64,000 nt of DNA from Paenibacillus senegalimassiliensis (lineage in GTDB: Bacteria > Bacillota > Bacilli > Paenibacillales > Paenibacillaceae). The translations under genes and the position numbers were made by a program. Below the pieces are notes generated by a model, which was not told where the DNA came from, ran no database searches, and saw only the letters and a program-made list of their open reading frames with translations. This document shows, piece after piece, positions 33,153-41,779 of this stretch. Position 1 is the first letter of the stretch. Each line of letters begins with the position of its first letter. Where the stretch lies: positions 687,488-751,487 of the forward strand of contig NZ_LN909044.1 in assembly GCF_001486585.1 (NCBI RefSeq), given 5' to 3'.

Positions 33153-34604
33153 ATGATGGCAAATGCTCACCCCCCTGAGGAGGAGAACTCCCGCGAGCAA
33201 CGAATAGCGTCCAGCATCGATCGGCTGAGCCCACAGCTCACCGCCCTGAGCGACCGCATCTGGGAGCTGGCAGAGACCAAATTTGAGGAATTTGGCTCCG
33301 CCCGGCTCTTGGCCGATAGGCTGGAGGAAGCGGGCTTTGATGTCAGCCATGGAATCGGCGGGCTGCCGACTGCCTTTATGGCTTCATTTGGGCAGGGTGA
33401 TGGTCCGGTCATCGCCCTGCTAGGCGAATATGATGCCTTACCCGGGCTGAGCCAGAGGGATGGGGTGGACCACCCCGAACCGCTGCTAGACGGCTCCGGC
33501 AATGATAAAGGGAATGGCCACGGCTGCGGTCACCATCTGCTGGGGACAGGCTCACTGGCCGCCGCCATCGCATTGAAGGAGTACCTGAGCGAGACCGGGC
33601 TTCCCGGTACCATCAGGTACTATGGTTGTCCCGCCGAGGAAGGTGGTTCCGGCAAAACCTTCCTCGTGCGGGAAGGGGCCTTCGACGGCGTCGATGCCGC
33701 CTTGACCTGGCACCCGGGCTACGGCAATGCCGTCGTGTCCATGACATCGGCGGCGAACTACCAGGTGCGCTACCGCTTTGAGGGGCGCAGTTCTCACGCC
33801 GCCGCCAGTCCGCACACGGGACGGAGCGCGCTGGACGCGGTGGAGCTTATGAACGTGGGCGCGAACTACCTGCGCGAGCATGTGCCGCAGAGCGTCCGCT
33901 TTCACTACGCCGTGACCAATACCGGTGGCTTCTCCCCCAATGTCGTCCAGGCCAAGGCGGAGGTCGTGTACCTGATTCGCGCTCCCGAGGTTCGCGATGT
34001 CGAGGCCGTCTACGCCCGAATCAACGACATTGCCCAAGGGGCGGCGCTAATGACCGGCACCGAGGTACACATCCACTTCGAGAAGGCCTGCTCCAATCTC
34101 ATTCCGAACGTTACGCTGGAGCGGATGATGCAGCGCTGCTTCGAGCAGCTTGGCGTACCTGCGTTTACAGAGAGAGAACAACGTTACGCTGCCGCCATCT
34201 CCGCCACGCTCGCGGAACCATCGGGAGGGAGCAGTCCCATCCCTCCGCCCTTGCCGGAGACGCTCGATGTCTACGAGCCAGAAGCCGGCAGCATGCTAGG
34301 CTCCACTGATGTGGCGGACGTGAGCTGGATCATCCCCACGGCCCAGCTCGAAACCGTGTGCTTCACTCGTGACACACCGTTCCACTCGTGGCAGATGGTG
34401 GCCCAAGGGCGGTCGAGCGCCGCCCACAAGGGCATGCTGCACGCCGCCAAAGTCATGGCGGCCACCGCAGCAGCCCTGATGGCAGAGCCATCGGCCGTGC
34501 TGGAAGCGACGCAGGAGCTGCGCCGCCGGGGCGGCATCGAAGGCTATGCCTGCCCGATCCCGGGGGATGTGCTTCCCCCGGTACATCCCTCATCGCGCGT
34601 CTAA
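33153..34604 (+). CDS. M20 family amidohydrolase (AbgB-like)
   Basis: 483 residues. Metal-binding motif GNGHGCGHHLLGTGS near residue 110 and CPAEEGGSGK near 160, with the dimerisation segment GRSSHAAASPHTGRSALDAV. Closest by eye to p-aminobenzoyl-glutamate hydrolase subunit B / amidohydrolases rather than peptidases. It starts two bases after the isochorismatase stop with no clear ribosome site, so coupling is likely. Probably hydrolyses an amide or carbamoyl compound, last of the operon. Confidence 0.87.
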   Translation: MMANAHPPEEENSREQRIASSIDRLSPQLTALSDRIWELAETKFEEFGSARLLADRLEEAGFDVSHGIGGLPTAFMASFGQGDGPVIALLGEYDALPGLSQRDGVDHPEPLLDGSGNDKGNGHGCGHHLLGTGSLAAAIALKEYLSETGLPGTIRYYGCPAEEGGSGKTFLVREGAFDGVDAALTWHPGYGNAVVSMTSAANYQVRYRFEGRSSHAAASPHTGRSALDAVELMNVGANYLREHVPQSVRFHYAVTNTGGFSPNVVQAKAEVVYLIRAPEVRDVEAVYARINDIAQGAALMTGTEVHIHFEKACSNLIPNVTLERMMQRCFEQLGVPAFTEREQRYAAAISATLAEPSGGSSPIPPPLPETLDVYEPEAGSMLGSTDVADVSWIIPTAQLETVCFTRDTPFHSWQMVAQGRSSAAHKGMLHAAKVMAATAAALMAEPSAVLEATQELRRRGGIEGYACPIPGDVLPPVHPSSRV

Positions 34605-34626
34605 CCGCCGCGAATGCCATACCATT

Positions 34627-34710
34627 GTCTGCGCGCTGACCTGCGGATCCAGCGCAGACACCCCCACAGCAAAACCAGCAAGCGTCCCCCCGGCACTTGC
34701 TGGTTTTGCT
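34627..34710 (+). terminator. double hairpin ending the nitrogen operon
   Basis: TCTGCGC / GCGCAGA (34627-34658), then a strong GCAAAACCAGCAAG / CTTGCTGGTTTTGC stem (34669-34710). The T tract is short (CTACGTTT), but the second stem is 14 bp and perfect. Confidence 0.6.
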
Positions 34711-34774
34711 ACGTTTACGGGCACTCGCTAACCAGCGTGCCCCCAAGATAAAAGCTCAGAGGGAAGGGCCTAGC

Positions 34775-35152
34775 TCAAAGAGTTCTGTTCTGTATTTCGC
34801 ATTGTGCCGCTCCGTCAGCGTCGGCCGCCTTACCACCGCGCACATCCTGGACGCGCACGTTGGAACTGAACAGCCCGCTATCACCAGTGACTTTGAAGGA
34901 AGGGTATGCCGGATCAGCTTCAATCTTCATCGTCTGGTCGAACTGCTGCTGTTGCTGGCGATCCACCGCAAACACAAATGGCTGCTCCTGCACGACGATA
35001 TCCGTGTCCAGCGGCTTCGTCCGAAGCTGGAGGGTCAGCACCCCGTTGCAGCCACAGCTTTCCGTATCATAATAAAGCTTATAACAGCCCGATTGCTCGC
35101 CCTTCAGCTCACGCAGCCGCACTTCGGTTACGGCGTTCAATTCAATCTTCAT
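34775..35152 (-). CDS. HesB/IscA-like iron-sulfur biogenesis domain protein (YqkB-like)
   Basis: 125 residues. N-terminal MKIELNAVTEVRLRELKG and ESCGCNGVLTLQL fit the Fe-S_biosyn domain of the Bacillus YqkB type. The C-terminal Cys-x-Cys of true A-type carriers is missing; only one late Cys is present (AAQCEIQ). It is therefore probably not a classical Fe-S carrier. Monocistronic, facing the nitrogen operon. Confidence 0.8.
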   Translation of the reverse strand: MKIELNAVTEVRLRELKGEQSGCYKLYYDTESCGCNGVLTLQLRTKPLDTDIVVQEQPFVFAVDRQQQQQFDQTMKIEADPAYPSFKVTGDSGLFSSNVRVQDVRGGKAADADGAAQCEIQNRTL

Positions 35153-35264
35153 GGACTTGGCCTCCCAGTTGTATGAATGTTGATGCCAACTTCAAATCCT
35201 CATAGTCTACAGCTTATGATGTTATCCTACTACAGAACCTTGTCCTGCCGTGTGATCGACACAT

Positions 35265-35304
35265 AAAAAAGGACCAGCCGGGATTATCCCGGCCGATCCT
35301 TTTT
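35265..35304 (-). terminator. intrinsic terminator of the phosphoketolase gene
   Basis: AAAAAGGA-GCCGGGAT / ATCCCGGC-TCCTTTTT hairpin with A/T tails, directly after the stop codon on the minus strand. Confidence 0.8.
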
Positions 35305-35309
35305 ACCAC

Positions 35310-37694
35310 CTATTTCAAAGGCTTCCAAACCCAGTTCTCCACCTCAGGCAGGTCAACGCCTTCCTCACGAATGTAGGCGTGGTGCTTGTTCACCATGGCC
35401 TCCATCTCCGTTACAATGGCAGCATATTGCTCAGGCTGCGGCAGACTGAGGACAGCTTCCTTGGCCAGATCAAAACGGTCCATTTGATTCAGCACACGCA
35501 TATCAAATGGTGTGGTGATATCCCCGTTCTCCCGGTAGCCGTGAACATGCAAGTTGTGGTTATGACGGTCGAAGAACAAGTCCTTGATCAGGCCCTCATA
35601 GCCATGGAAGGCAAAGACCACCGGTTTATCCTTCGTAAAGAAGGCATCAAATTCCTCATCCGATAATCCGCGTGGGTCCAGCTTCTGGCTTCTAAGCTTA
35701 AGCAAATCCACCACATTGATATAACGGATTCTCAAATTCGGTAGCTTGTCATGCAAAATGTTGATCGCCGCCAGGCTCTCCATAGTAGGCTCCGTCCCTG
35801 CGGAAGCAATCACGATGTCCGGTTCCCCACCTTGATCGGTGCTGGCCCAATCGATGATCTTCAGGCCTTTCTCTACCAGCTCTGCCGCTTCATCTGCTGT
35901 GAACCATTGCGGACGCGGATGCTTGGAGGACACGATCAGGTTAATCTTCTGCCGGTCATTCAGGATTTGGTCAAAGACAGCGAGCAGAGAATTCGCATCC
36001 GCTGGCAAATATTCGCGAATGAATTCCGGTTTCTTGTCAGCCAGATGGCCTAGCAGTCCCGGATCTTGGTGCGTATAGCCGTTATGGTCCTGCTGGAACA
36101 CGGTGGAGGTTGCCACCACATTCAAGGAAGGAATGTCAGCACGCCAGCCTTGATCGGTCGCCTTGCGCAGCCATTTGAAATGCTGGGTGATCATAGAATC
36201 AACTACCCGAAGGAAGGCTTCGTAGCTGGCAAAAAATCCATGTCTCCCTGTCAGCACATAACCCTCTAACAGCCCCTCTGCTTGATGCTCGGATAATTGC
36301 GAATCGATGACACGACCATAAGGGGCCAAGAATTCATCATAAGGTTCCTTCACGGTATCCAGCCATTGGCGTTTTGTGACCTCAAATACAGGACCCAAGC
36401 GGTTAGACATCGTCTCATCCGGTCCAAAAATTCGGAAGTTCCGGTTCTCTTCATTTAAACGCACAACCTCAGCCACATATTTACCCAATACCAGCATGTC
36501 CTGGGCGATAATCTCACCTGGCACGGCATTATCCAGCGCATATTGACGGAAATCCGGCAAATGTAGCTCCTTAACCAGCTTCCCGGCATCGGTCACCGGG
36601 TTCATTCCCATGCGGCGATTGCCCTTCGGCAGAATAGCAGCCAGTTCAGCCTTTAACTGCCCCTTCTCGTCAAACAGCTCTTCCGGACGGTAGCTGTTCA
36701 TCCATTCCAGTAAAGCTGGCGCATGTTGCATGTTCTTCTGATCGACCGGAATTGGCACCTGATGTGCGCGGAAGGAGTTCTCGTTCGGCACATTTCCCCA
36801 TTCCTTTGGTCCAGTCCAACCCTTTGGAGAACGGAAGACGAGCATTGGCCATGCCGGACGCGTTGTATCACCGGTTGTGCGTGCATGCTGCTGGATTTCG
36901 CGGATTCTTTCCACGATGGCATCCAGCGTCTTCGCCATAGCTACGTGCATGACTGCCGGGTCTTCCCCTTCCACGAAGAACGGCTCCCAGCCCATTCCCT
37001 TGAAATAAGCTGTCAATTCCTCATGGCTCATTCGCGACAAGATGGTAGGATTGCTAATCTTGAAGCCATTCAAGTGCAAGATCGGGAATGCCGCTCCATC
37101 CGTAATCGGATTAATGAACCGATTGGACAGCCAGGAAGCCGCGAGTGGTCCTGTTTCTGCTTCCCCATCTCCTACAACAATAGCAGCGATTAGATCGGGA
37201 TGATCCAGCACCGCTCCTACGCCATGGGACAGAGAGTAACCTAACTCTCCACCTTCATGAATGGAGCCTGGTGTTTCCGGTGCTGCATGGGATGCAATGC
37301 CACCCGGGAAGGAGAACTGCTTGAACAGCTTCTTCATCCCCGCAATGTCTTGCGTAATCTTCGGATAAATCTCCGTGTAGGTGCCATCCAGATAGGAGTT
37401 GGACACCATCACTTGGCCGCCATGCCCAGGCCCTTCAATATAAAACATATCCAGATCATATTTGCAGATGACCCGGTTCAAATGCGCATAGATAAAGTTC
37501 TGTCCGGAAATCGTGCCCCAATGTCCAATCGGCTTGACTTTGACATGAGCATCGGTCAGCGGCTCGCGAAGCAATGGGTTGTCCTTCAAATATAATTGTC
37601 CAACCGAAATATAGTTTGTTGCGCGCCAGTATGCGTCCAGCTTGGACATATACGCTGGCGAAGAATAATCGACATCTGTCATGGATAATGCCAT
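35310..37694 (-). CDS. xfp: phosphoketolase (xylulose-5-phosphate/fructose-6-phosphate)
   Basis: 794 residues from the ATG at 37694, GGGAG 8 bases upstream; a GTG nine bases earlier abuts the site. Family hallmarks: [43 protein letters not shown] motif [15 protein letters not shown] ... NGFKISNPT, and the C-terminal HNLHVHGY. Cleaves xylulose-5-P (or fructose-6-P) with phosphate to acetyl phosphate plus a triose or tetrose phosphate, using thiamine diphosphate. Promoter and operator lie just upstream. A GntR gene follows upstream on the same strand and may control it. Confidence 0.96.
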   Translation of the reverse strand: MALSMTDVDYSSPAYMSKLDAYWRATNYISVGQLYLKDNPLLREPLTDAHVKVKPIGHWGTISGQNFIYAHLNRVICKYDLDMFYIEGPGHGGQVMVSNSYLDGTYTEIYPKITQDIAGMKKLFKQFSFPGGIASHAAPETPGSIHEGGELGYSLSHGVGAVLDHPDLIAAIVVGDGEAETGPLAASWLSNRFINPITDGAAFPILHLNGFKISNPTILSRMSHEELTAYFKGMGWEPFFVEGEDPAVMHVAMAKTLDAIVERIREIQQHARTTGDTTRPAWPMLVFRSPKGWTGPKEWGNVPNENSFRAHQVPIPVDQKNMQHAPALLEWMNSYRPEELFDEKGQLKAELAAILPKGNRRMGMNPVTDAGKLVKELHLPDFRQYALDNAVPGEIIAQDMLVLGKYVAEVVRLNEENRNFRIFGPDETMSNRLGPVFEVTKRQWLDTVKEPYDEFLAPYGRVIDSQLSEHQAEGLLEGYVLTGRHGFFASYEAFLRVVDSMITQHFKWLRKATDQGWRADIPSLNVVATSTVFQQDHNGYTHQDPGLLGHLADKKPEFIREYLPADANSLLAVFDQILNDRQKINLIVSSKHPRPQWFTADEAAELVEKGLKIIDWASTDQGGEPDIVIASAGTEPTMESLAAINILHDKLPNLRIRYINVVDLLKLRSQKLDPRGLSDEEFDAFFTKDKPVVFAFHGYEGLIKDLFFDRHNHNLHVHGYRENGDITTPFDMRVLNQMDRFDLAKEAVLSLPQPEQYAAIVTEMEAMVNKHHAYIREEGVDLPEVENWVWKPLK

Positions 37695-37733
37695 GCTCTC
37701 CACTCCCTTAAAGTAGGTTCATCTCTGTTTATG

Positions 37734-37780
37734 TGAAAATTTTCACCTGTACTATAATTATAATAGCAATCCTTTTCAAA
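37734..37780 (-). promoter_or_regulatory. phosphoketolase promoter with palindromic operator
   Basis: Minus strand: TTGAAA (complement of 37775-37780), 17 bases, TATAGT (37752-37757). The perfect palindrome GTGAAAATTTTCAC (37734-37747) covers the predicted start point. A repressor there would block initiation; the neighbouring GntR protein is the obvious candidate (inference). Confidence 0.65.
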
Positions 37781-37840
37781 AATTGATACGGTCCAATTTA
37801 AATAAATGATGAACATAATATGAAATTTGTACGGACTTAT

Positions 37841-37862
37841 TTCGCAGGGTTACTCCAAGCAG
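37841..37862. repeat. copy 1 of a 22-base intergenic repeat
   Basis: TTCGCAGGGTTACTCCAAGCAG shares 18 of 22 positions with 40084-40105, on the same strand. Both copies are in gene-free gaps. The remainder of 37781-38080 contains partial repeats of CCAAGCAGCA (37855 and near 37980) and nothing else I can identify. Confidence 0.4.
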
Positions 37863-38082
37863 CATGCCATTGCTGATTAAATCAACATTATTGCTTATCT
37901 GTTTTTACCCGGGTATCCTGGCCCCCAATCACCAGCATAGCAAGCGAAGGCCGACCCAACGGTGTGTAAAAAATATCTTCCAAGCAGCAGTATAGCTTCT
38001 CACCTTAGGCTTAACATCCTCCAGAAAGCTTGCGCTTATCCCGACTGGAGAAAATTGCAGTTTGTGCCCTGAACAACAGTAA

Positions 38083-38122
38083 AGAAGCGATGCCTGGGCA
38101 CCTTGACCCTGACATCGCTTCT
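38083..38122. terminator. hairpin downstream of the gntR gene
   Basis: AGAAGCGATG / CATCGCTTCT 10-bp stem, 20-base loop, moderate T content on both flanks. Probable end of the gntR transcript. Confidence 0.55.
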
Positions 38123-38164
38123 GTCGTTTTCGCTCGGTTCCAAGTCCTCCGAATGGATAGCCTC

Positions 38165-38893
38165 CTATCGCTCTTGAACCGATACGAACGTATTAAATTT
38201 CATATATTTGTAATGGAATCGCATGTGGGAATATTCAAATGGCGTCCCGTTATCCAGAAAGAATACACCTTCCATGATGCTGACCGGCTCATGCTCCGTC
38301 AGACGAAGTAATTCGCGATCTTCTGCACGGGATGGCTCTGCGGAGATGGACAGGAACGACTTCGTGACCGCCAAATTCCGTGAATCCTCCAAGTAATTGA
38401 AGATGGAACCTTCAATGATGGTCTGGTTCAGATCCTGTACAATCTTGATGGGAATATAACCGGTCTCGATCATAAAGGGCTCATCATCAAACAACCGCAA
38501 CCGCACGATTTTATAAACAAAATCATGGGGCTCCAGGAACAAATCACGCTGTAACTCCTCTGTTGGCGGAATCACCTCGAAGCTCAATACCTTTACCTTT
38601 GGCTTCTGCCCATGCATCTGAAAATTGTCGGTCACGCCCAGATTCGATCCTTCATAATTGAAGATCGATTCATTCTTGATGTATAGAGGATTAATGAATG
38701 TGCCCGATCCGCGCTTCTTGAAAATAATGCCGTCATGCTCCATCTTCATCAACGCCCGCTTCACGGAGCTACGGCTCACCTGGTACGTCTCGCTTAAGCT
38801 CCGCTCATCCGGCAATCTCATATTGGGATATTCGCCCGCAAAGATTCTCTTCTTCAGATCATCGATGATCTGCTTATACACTAATTGTGCCAT
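38165..38893 (-). CDS. GntR-family regulator with UTRA domain
   Basis: 242 residues. N-terminal winged helix (RSLSETYQVSRSSVKRALMK, then MEHDGIIFKKRGSGTF) and a UTRA ligand domain (HutC subfamily; PHDFVYKIVRLRLFDDEPFM, ETGYIPIKIVQDL). It is 30 bases after the TPR-SMI1 gene on the same strand and upstream of phosphoketolase. Ligand could be a sugar phosphate of the pentose pathway (inference). Confidence 0.9.
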   Translation of the reverse strand: MAQLVYKQIIDDLKKRIFAGEYPNMRLPDERSLSETYQVSRSSVKRALMKMEHDGIIFKKRGSGTFINPLYIKNESIFNYEGSNLGVTDNFQMHGQKPKVKVLSFEVIPPTEELQRDLFLEPHDFVYKIVRLRLFDDEPFMIETGYIPIKIVQDLNQTIIEGSIFNYLEDSRNLAVTKSFLSISAEPSRAEDRELLRLTEHEPVSIMEGVFFLDNGTPFEYSHMRFHYKYMKFNTFVSVQER

Positions 38894-38923
38894 GTCCTAT
38901 CCCTTCTCAGGTCTGCGATTAGC

Positions 38924-39880
38924 TTACTCTTCCGTTAATCCCTGGATAAAGTCTGCAAAGCTTGCCGCTAACCGCGTCACCTGCTTGCTCGCCTTCTCCA
39001 CATAGACGACCTCCGGCTCCCCATCATTTCCGAATTCGCGATAATCAAGCATGACCACTCCCGTATCGGATGGAGTGTCGCACAGAACTACGCCAAATTC
39101 CGGGTATCCGTCCCGTTCAATCGTAGCCCGGCTGCCAGCCGCTCCACCCAAGGAGTGCGGCTTGTCCCGCCCGATGCCCAAAATTCCCAGGATTTCAATC
39201 TTGGACGCCGGAACATCCGTTACAGGATAATATCTGCGGCGCGGAATGCCACCATTATGGGTCTTCATCAGGCTAACATAAGAAGCAGGCAGGCGGAACA
39301 CCAGCTCTTCCTCCAGCGAGACCACCAGTTCATCCGCAGCGGGAGTCGATACATACTTCTCTGCCGCAGGATTAGCATCGTCCCAAAACCCGCTTGAATC
39401 AAGACTGGCTTCATAGGTTGATAAGACCGAAGCTGAATTCCCCTGAGTGCCGGACTCAACATCGCTCCCCATCACCTCCTGCGCCTTGTCTAAACCTGCA
39501 GCCTGATTTTCTCCAGCTTCTGCGGCTTCGGCCTCTTTTTCCTCAATCCAGCGAAGGAACTCCAGCGTATCTTCATCCCCGGGCTCCAAGCGGTCAGCCG
39601 CCTGGAATGCTTGACGCGCCTTATCGTACTTCTCCAGATAGTAATAAGCGAGTCCCAGCCGATAATGCCACAGCGCATCTTGCGCACCCTCATGGACTAC
39701 CGTCAGAAATTGCTCAACCGCTTCCTCGTACCGCTCCAGGTTATTCAACGCCCGACCCAGATGGCTGACCAGCACATAATCCCTTTCCCCACTGGGAATA
39801 TCCGTTACGGCTTGTACGATTTGCTCGTAATCGTCAGCTTCATGCCATGCTTCCAACTGCTGCAATAACTCATCTCTCAT
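38924..39880 (-). CDS. TPR protein with C-terminal SMI1/KNR4 domain
   Basis: 318 residues. Residues 1-115 are TPR repeats (LGRALNNLERYEEAVEQFLT, LGLAYYYLEKYDKARQAFQA). An acidic linker follows. Residues about 170-310 are SMI1/KNR4-like (EEELVFRLPASYVSLMKTHN, GGIPRRRYYP, EFGVVLCDTPSDTGVVMLDY). SMI1 domains are common as immunity proteins but also occur in housekeeping proteins. No toxin gene adjoins, so a toxin-immunity role is not supported here. Confidence 0.82.
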   Translation of the reverse strand: MRDELLQQLEAWHEADDYEQIVQAVTDIPSGERDYVLVSHLGRALNNLERYEEAVEQFLTVVHEGAQDALWHYRLGLAYYYLEKYDKARQAFQAADRLEPGDEDTLEFLRWIEEKEAEAAEAGENQAAGLDKAQEVMGSDVESGTQGNSASVLSTYEASLDSSGFWDDANPAAEKYVSTPAADELVVSLEEELVFRLPASYVSLMKTHNGGIPRRRYYPVTDVPASKIEILGILGIGRDKPHSLGGAAGSRATIERDGYPEFGVVLCDTPSDTGVVMLDYREFGNDGEPEVVYVEKASKQVTRLAASFADFIQGLTEE

Positions 39881-40083
39881 TCACTTGGCCTCCCAGGCAA
39901 ATTGTCCTAAAGCAAATTATACCATTGGAAAGGCATACATCACCAGTAAAGCGGTATTCGCCAGGTTTTGGCCTAACTTAGTAAGTAAATAGTTGGAAAA
40001 TATTTATTTAAAATTTCTATTGCTCATTGGAAAAGTTCCTGCTAATATTAAGAAGCACGAAATTTGGAAAGCATATTGAATAT

Positions 40084-40105
40084 ATCGCAGGGTCTTTCCA
40101 AGCAG
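40084..40105. repeat. copy 2 of a 22-base intergenic repeat
   Basis: ATCGCAGGGTCTTTCCAAGCAG, the partner of 37841-37862. Here it overlaps an inverted repeat TTGGAAAG / CTTTCCAA (40064-40071 and 40094-40101). A further small hairpin GGCAAC-TACT-GTTGCC is at 40169-40184. No ORF or known RNA is recognised between 39881 and 40330. Confidence 0.4.
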
Positions 40106-40332
40106 ATAACTTTGACCACTTTCCTCGGGGAGTTAAGGCCATACGGACAGCCGGGTCAAATGCCGATTGGCAACTACTGTTGCCTTATTGATTGAGTTAA
40201 AAGCTCAAATTTTATAAGTTGGTTACTTTACAACCAGTGCATATGCACATCAACTTGTGAAACGGTCAATAAGAGTGGTAAAGGCGATTATTTGCTAAAT
40301 AGACTCTGATCCGAATTTGATATATTCAGGTA

Positions 40333-40488
40333 TTAAGGGCTTTCCCCCTTGGTTACGCTATTGTGCTGCCGACGTTCTTGCGTTGGACTGGCGTTCGCGT
40401 GCCCACTATGGGTAATCCTAATATGATGACTATGTCAAAAAGCAAGTGATGCGGTGTGCTACGGCCCCTTTTCACTTGCTTTTTTTTA
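40333..40488 (+). promoter_or_regulatory. structured leader RNA with terminator upstream of polyamine genes
   Basis: A three-way junction can be drawn. P1 pairs GGTTAC and CTATTGTG (40351-40356, 40358-40365) with CACTATGG and GTAATCC (40404-40411, 40412-40418). P2 is CCGACG-TTCTTG-CGTTGG (40369-40386). P3 is GGCG-TTCG-CGTGCC (40390-40403) with a UUCG tetraloop. A 22-base linker leads to a strong terminator, AAGCAAGTGA / TCACTTGCTT plus T8 (40440-40488), which ends 45 bases before the carboxynorspermidine dehydrogenase ATG. This is the architecture of a transcription-terminating riboswitch, but I cannot match it to a known class. Confidence 0.6.
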
Positions 40489-40533
40489 CGTTCACAAGGC
40501 AGACAAAACAAACTTGGATAGGAGAGTGTTAAC

Positions 40534-41778
40534 ATGGGAAAAGCGCTGATTATCGGTTGCGGTGGAGTAGCCTCGGTAGCCATTCACAAATGTGTGCAGA
40601 ACAGTGAGGTTTTTGAAGAAATTTGTATTGCAAGCCGGACGAAATCGAAATGTGACGACCTGAAAGCCAAGCTGGACGGCGGCAACACCAAAATTACGAC
40701 GGCCCAAGTGGATGCCAACAATGTAGATGAACTCATCGCGTTGATCAACGAGGTCAAACCGGATATCGTGATGAACCTGGCTCTGCCTTATCAGGATTTG
40801 ACGATTATGGACGCCTGCCTGGCGACCAAAACAAATTATATGGATACTGCGAACTACGAACCTGAAGATACAGCAAAATTTGAATACAAATGGCAATGGG
40901 ACTACCGTGAGCGCTTTGAAAAAGCAGGAATTACCGCGCTGCTGGGTAGCGGCTTCGACCCGGGCGTAACCGGCGTATTCTCGGCCCATGCCCTGAAGCA
41001 TCATTTTGACGAAATCGAGTACATTGATATTCTGGACTGCAATGCCGGCGACCATGGCTATCCATTTGCTACCAACTTCAACCCGGAGATCAACATCCGT
41101 GAAGTATCGGCAAAGGGCAGCTATTGGGAAAACGGTGAGTGGATTCATACCGAGCCGATGGAAATCAAACGCGTCTACAACTTCCCGGAAATCGGCGAGA
41201 AGGATATGTACCTGTTGCACCATGAGGAGATCGAATCCCTGGCCTTGAATATGCCTGGCATCAAACGAATTCGCTTCTTCATGACCTTTGGCCAAAGCTA
41301 CCTGACCCACCTGAAATGTTTGGAGAACGTGGGCATGACTTCGATTGAGCCTATTGAATACGAAGGCAAGCAAATCATTCCGTTGCAGTTCCTGAAGGCC
41401 GTTCTTCCTGACCCTTCATCCCTGGGACCTCGCACCAAGGGCAAGACGAACATCGGTTGTATTTTCAAAGGGAAAAAAGATGGCAAGGATAAGCTGTACT
41501 ATGTGTACAATGTCTGCGACCATGAAGCTTGCTACAAAGAAGTCGGCTCCCAAGCCGTTGCTTATACAACAGGCGTTCCAGCCATGATCGGCGCCATGAT
41601 GCTGATGACAGGCAAATGGAACAAACCAGGCGTGTTCAACATTGAAGAATTCGATCCAGATCCGTTCATGGATGCTCTGAACAAATGGGGCTTGCCTTGG
41701 CAAGAGAGCTTTGACCCGGAACTGGTCGATGCCTTCCCGGAAGACGCTGAGAAATTGGAATCGGGGCTCGTTCGTTAA
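40534..41778 (+). CDS. carboxynorspermidine dehydrogenase (saccharopine dehydrogenase family)
   Basis: 414 residues, GGAGAG upstream of the ATG. N-terminal Rossmann fold MGKALIIGCGGVASVAIHKC, then DIVMNLALPYQDLTIMDACL, TNYMDTANYEP, and LLGSGFDPGVTGVF. This matches the LYS1/saccharopine-dehydrogenase-like carboxynorspermidine (carboxyspermidine) dehydrogenase. It would condense aspartate semialdehyde with diaminopropane or putrescine using NADPH. Paired with NspC just downstream, it defines the alternative spermidine/norspermidine route. Which polyamine is made is not evident. Confidence 0.9.
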   Translation: MGKALIIGCGGVASVAIHKCVQNSEVFEEICIASRTKSKCDDLKAKLDGGNTKITTAQVDANNVDELIALINEVKPDIVMNLALPYQDLTIMDACLATKTNYMDTANYEPEDTAKFEYKWQWDYRERFEKAGITALLGSGFDPGVTGVFSAHALKHHFDEIEYIDILDCNAGDHGYPFATNFNPEINIREVSAKGSYWENGEWIHTEPMEIKRVYNFPEIGEKDMYLLHHEEIESLALNMPGIKRIRFFMTFGQSYLTHLKCLENVGMTSIEPIEYEGKQIIPLQFLKAVLPDPSSLGPRTKGKTNIGCIFKGKKDGKDKLYYVYNVCDHEACYKEVGSQAVAYTTGVPAMIGAMMLMTGKWNKPGVFNIEEFDPDPFMDALNKWGLPWQESFDPELVDAFPEDAEKLESGLVR

Positions 41779-41779
41779 G

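Noticed and set aside
38924-39880. SMI1 domain as immunity protein of a contact-dependent toxin
   Set aside because: No toxin, polymorphic C-terminus or secretion gene adjoins; the TPR-SMI1 architecture also occurs in ordinary regulators.
39881-40330. T-box, SAM, cobalamin or ydaO-type riboswitch in the long gap
   Set aside because: None of their conserved boxes is present; only isolated inverted repeats and the 22-base repeat were seen.
40492-41373. 293-codon antisense frame over the carboxynorspermidine dehydrogenase
   Set aside because: Complement of a well-supported coding sequence; no start signal and no recognisable domain.
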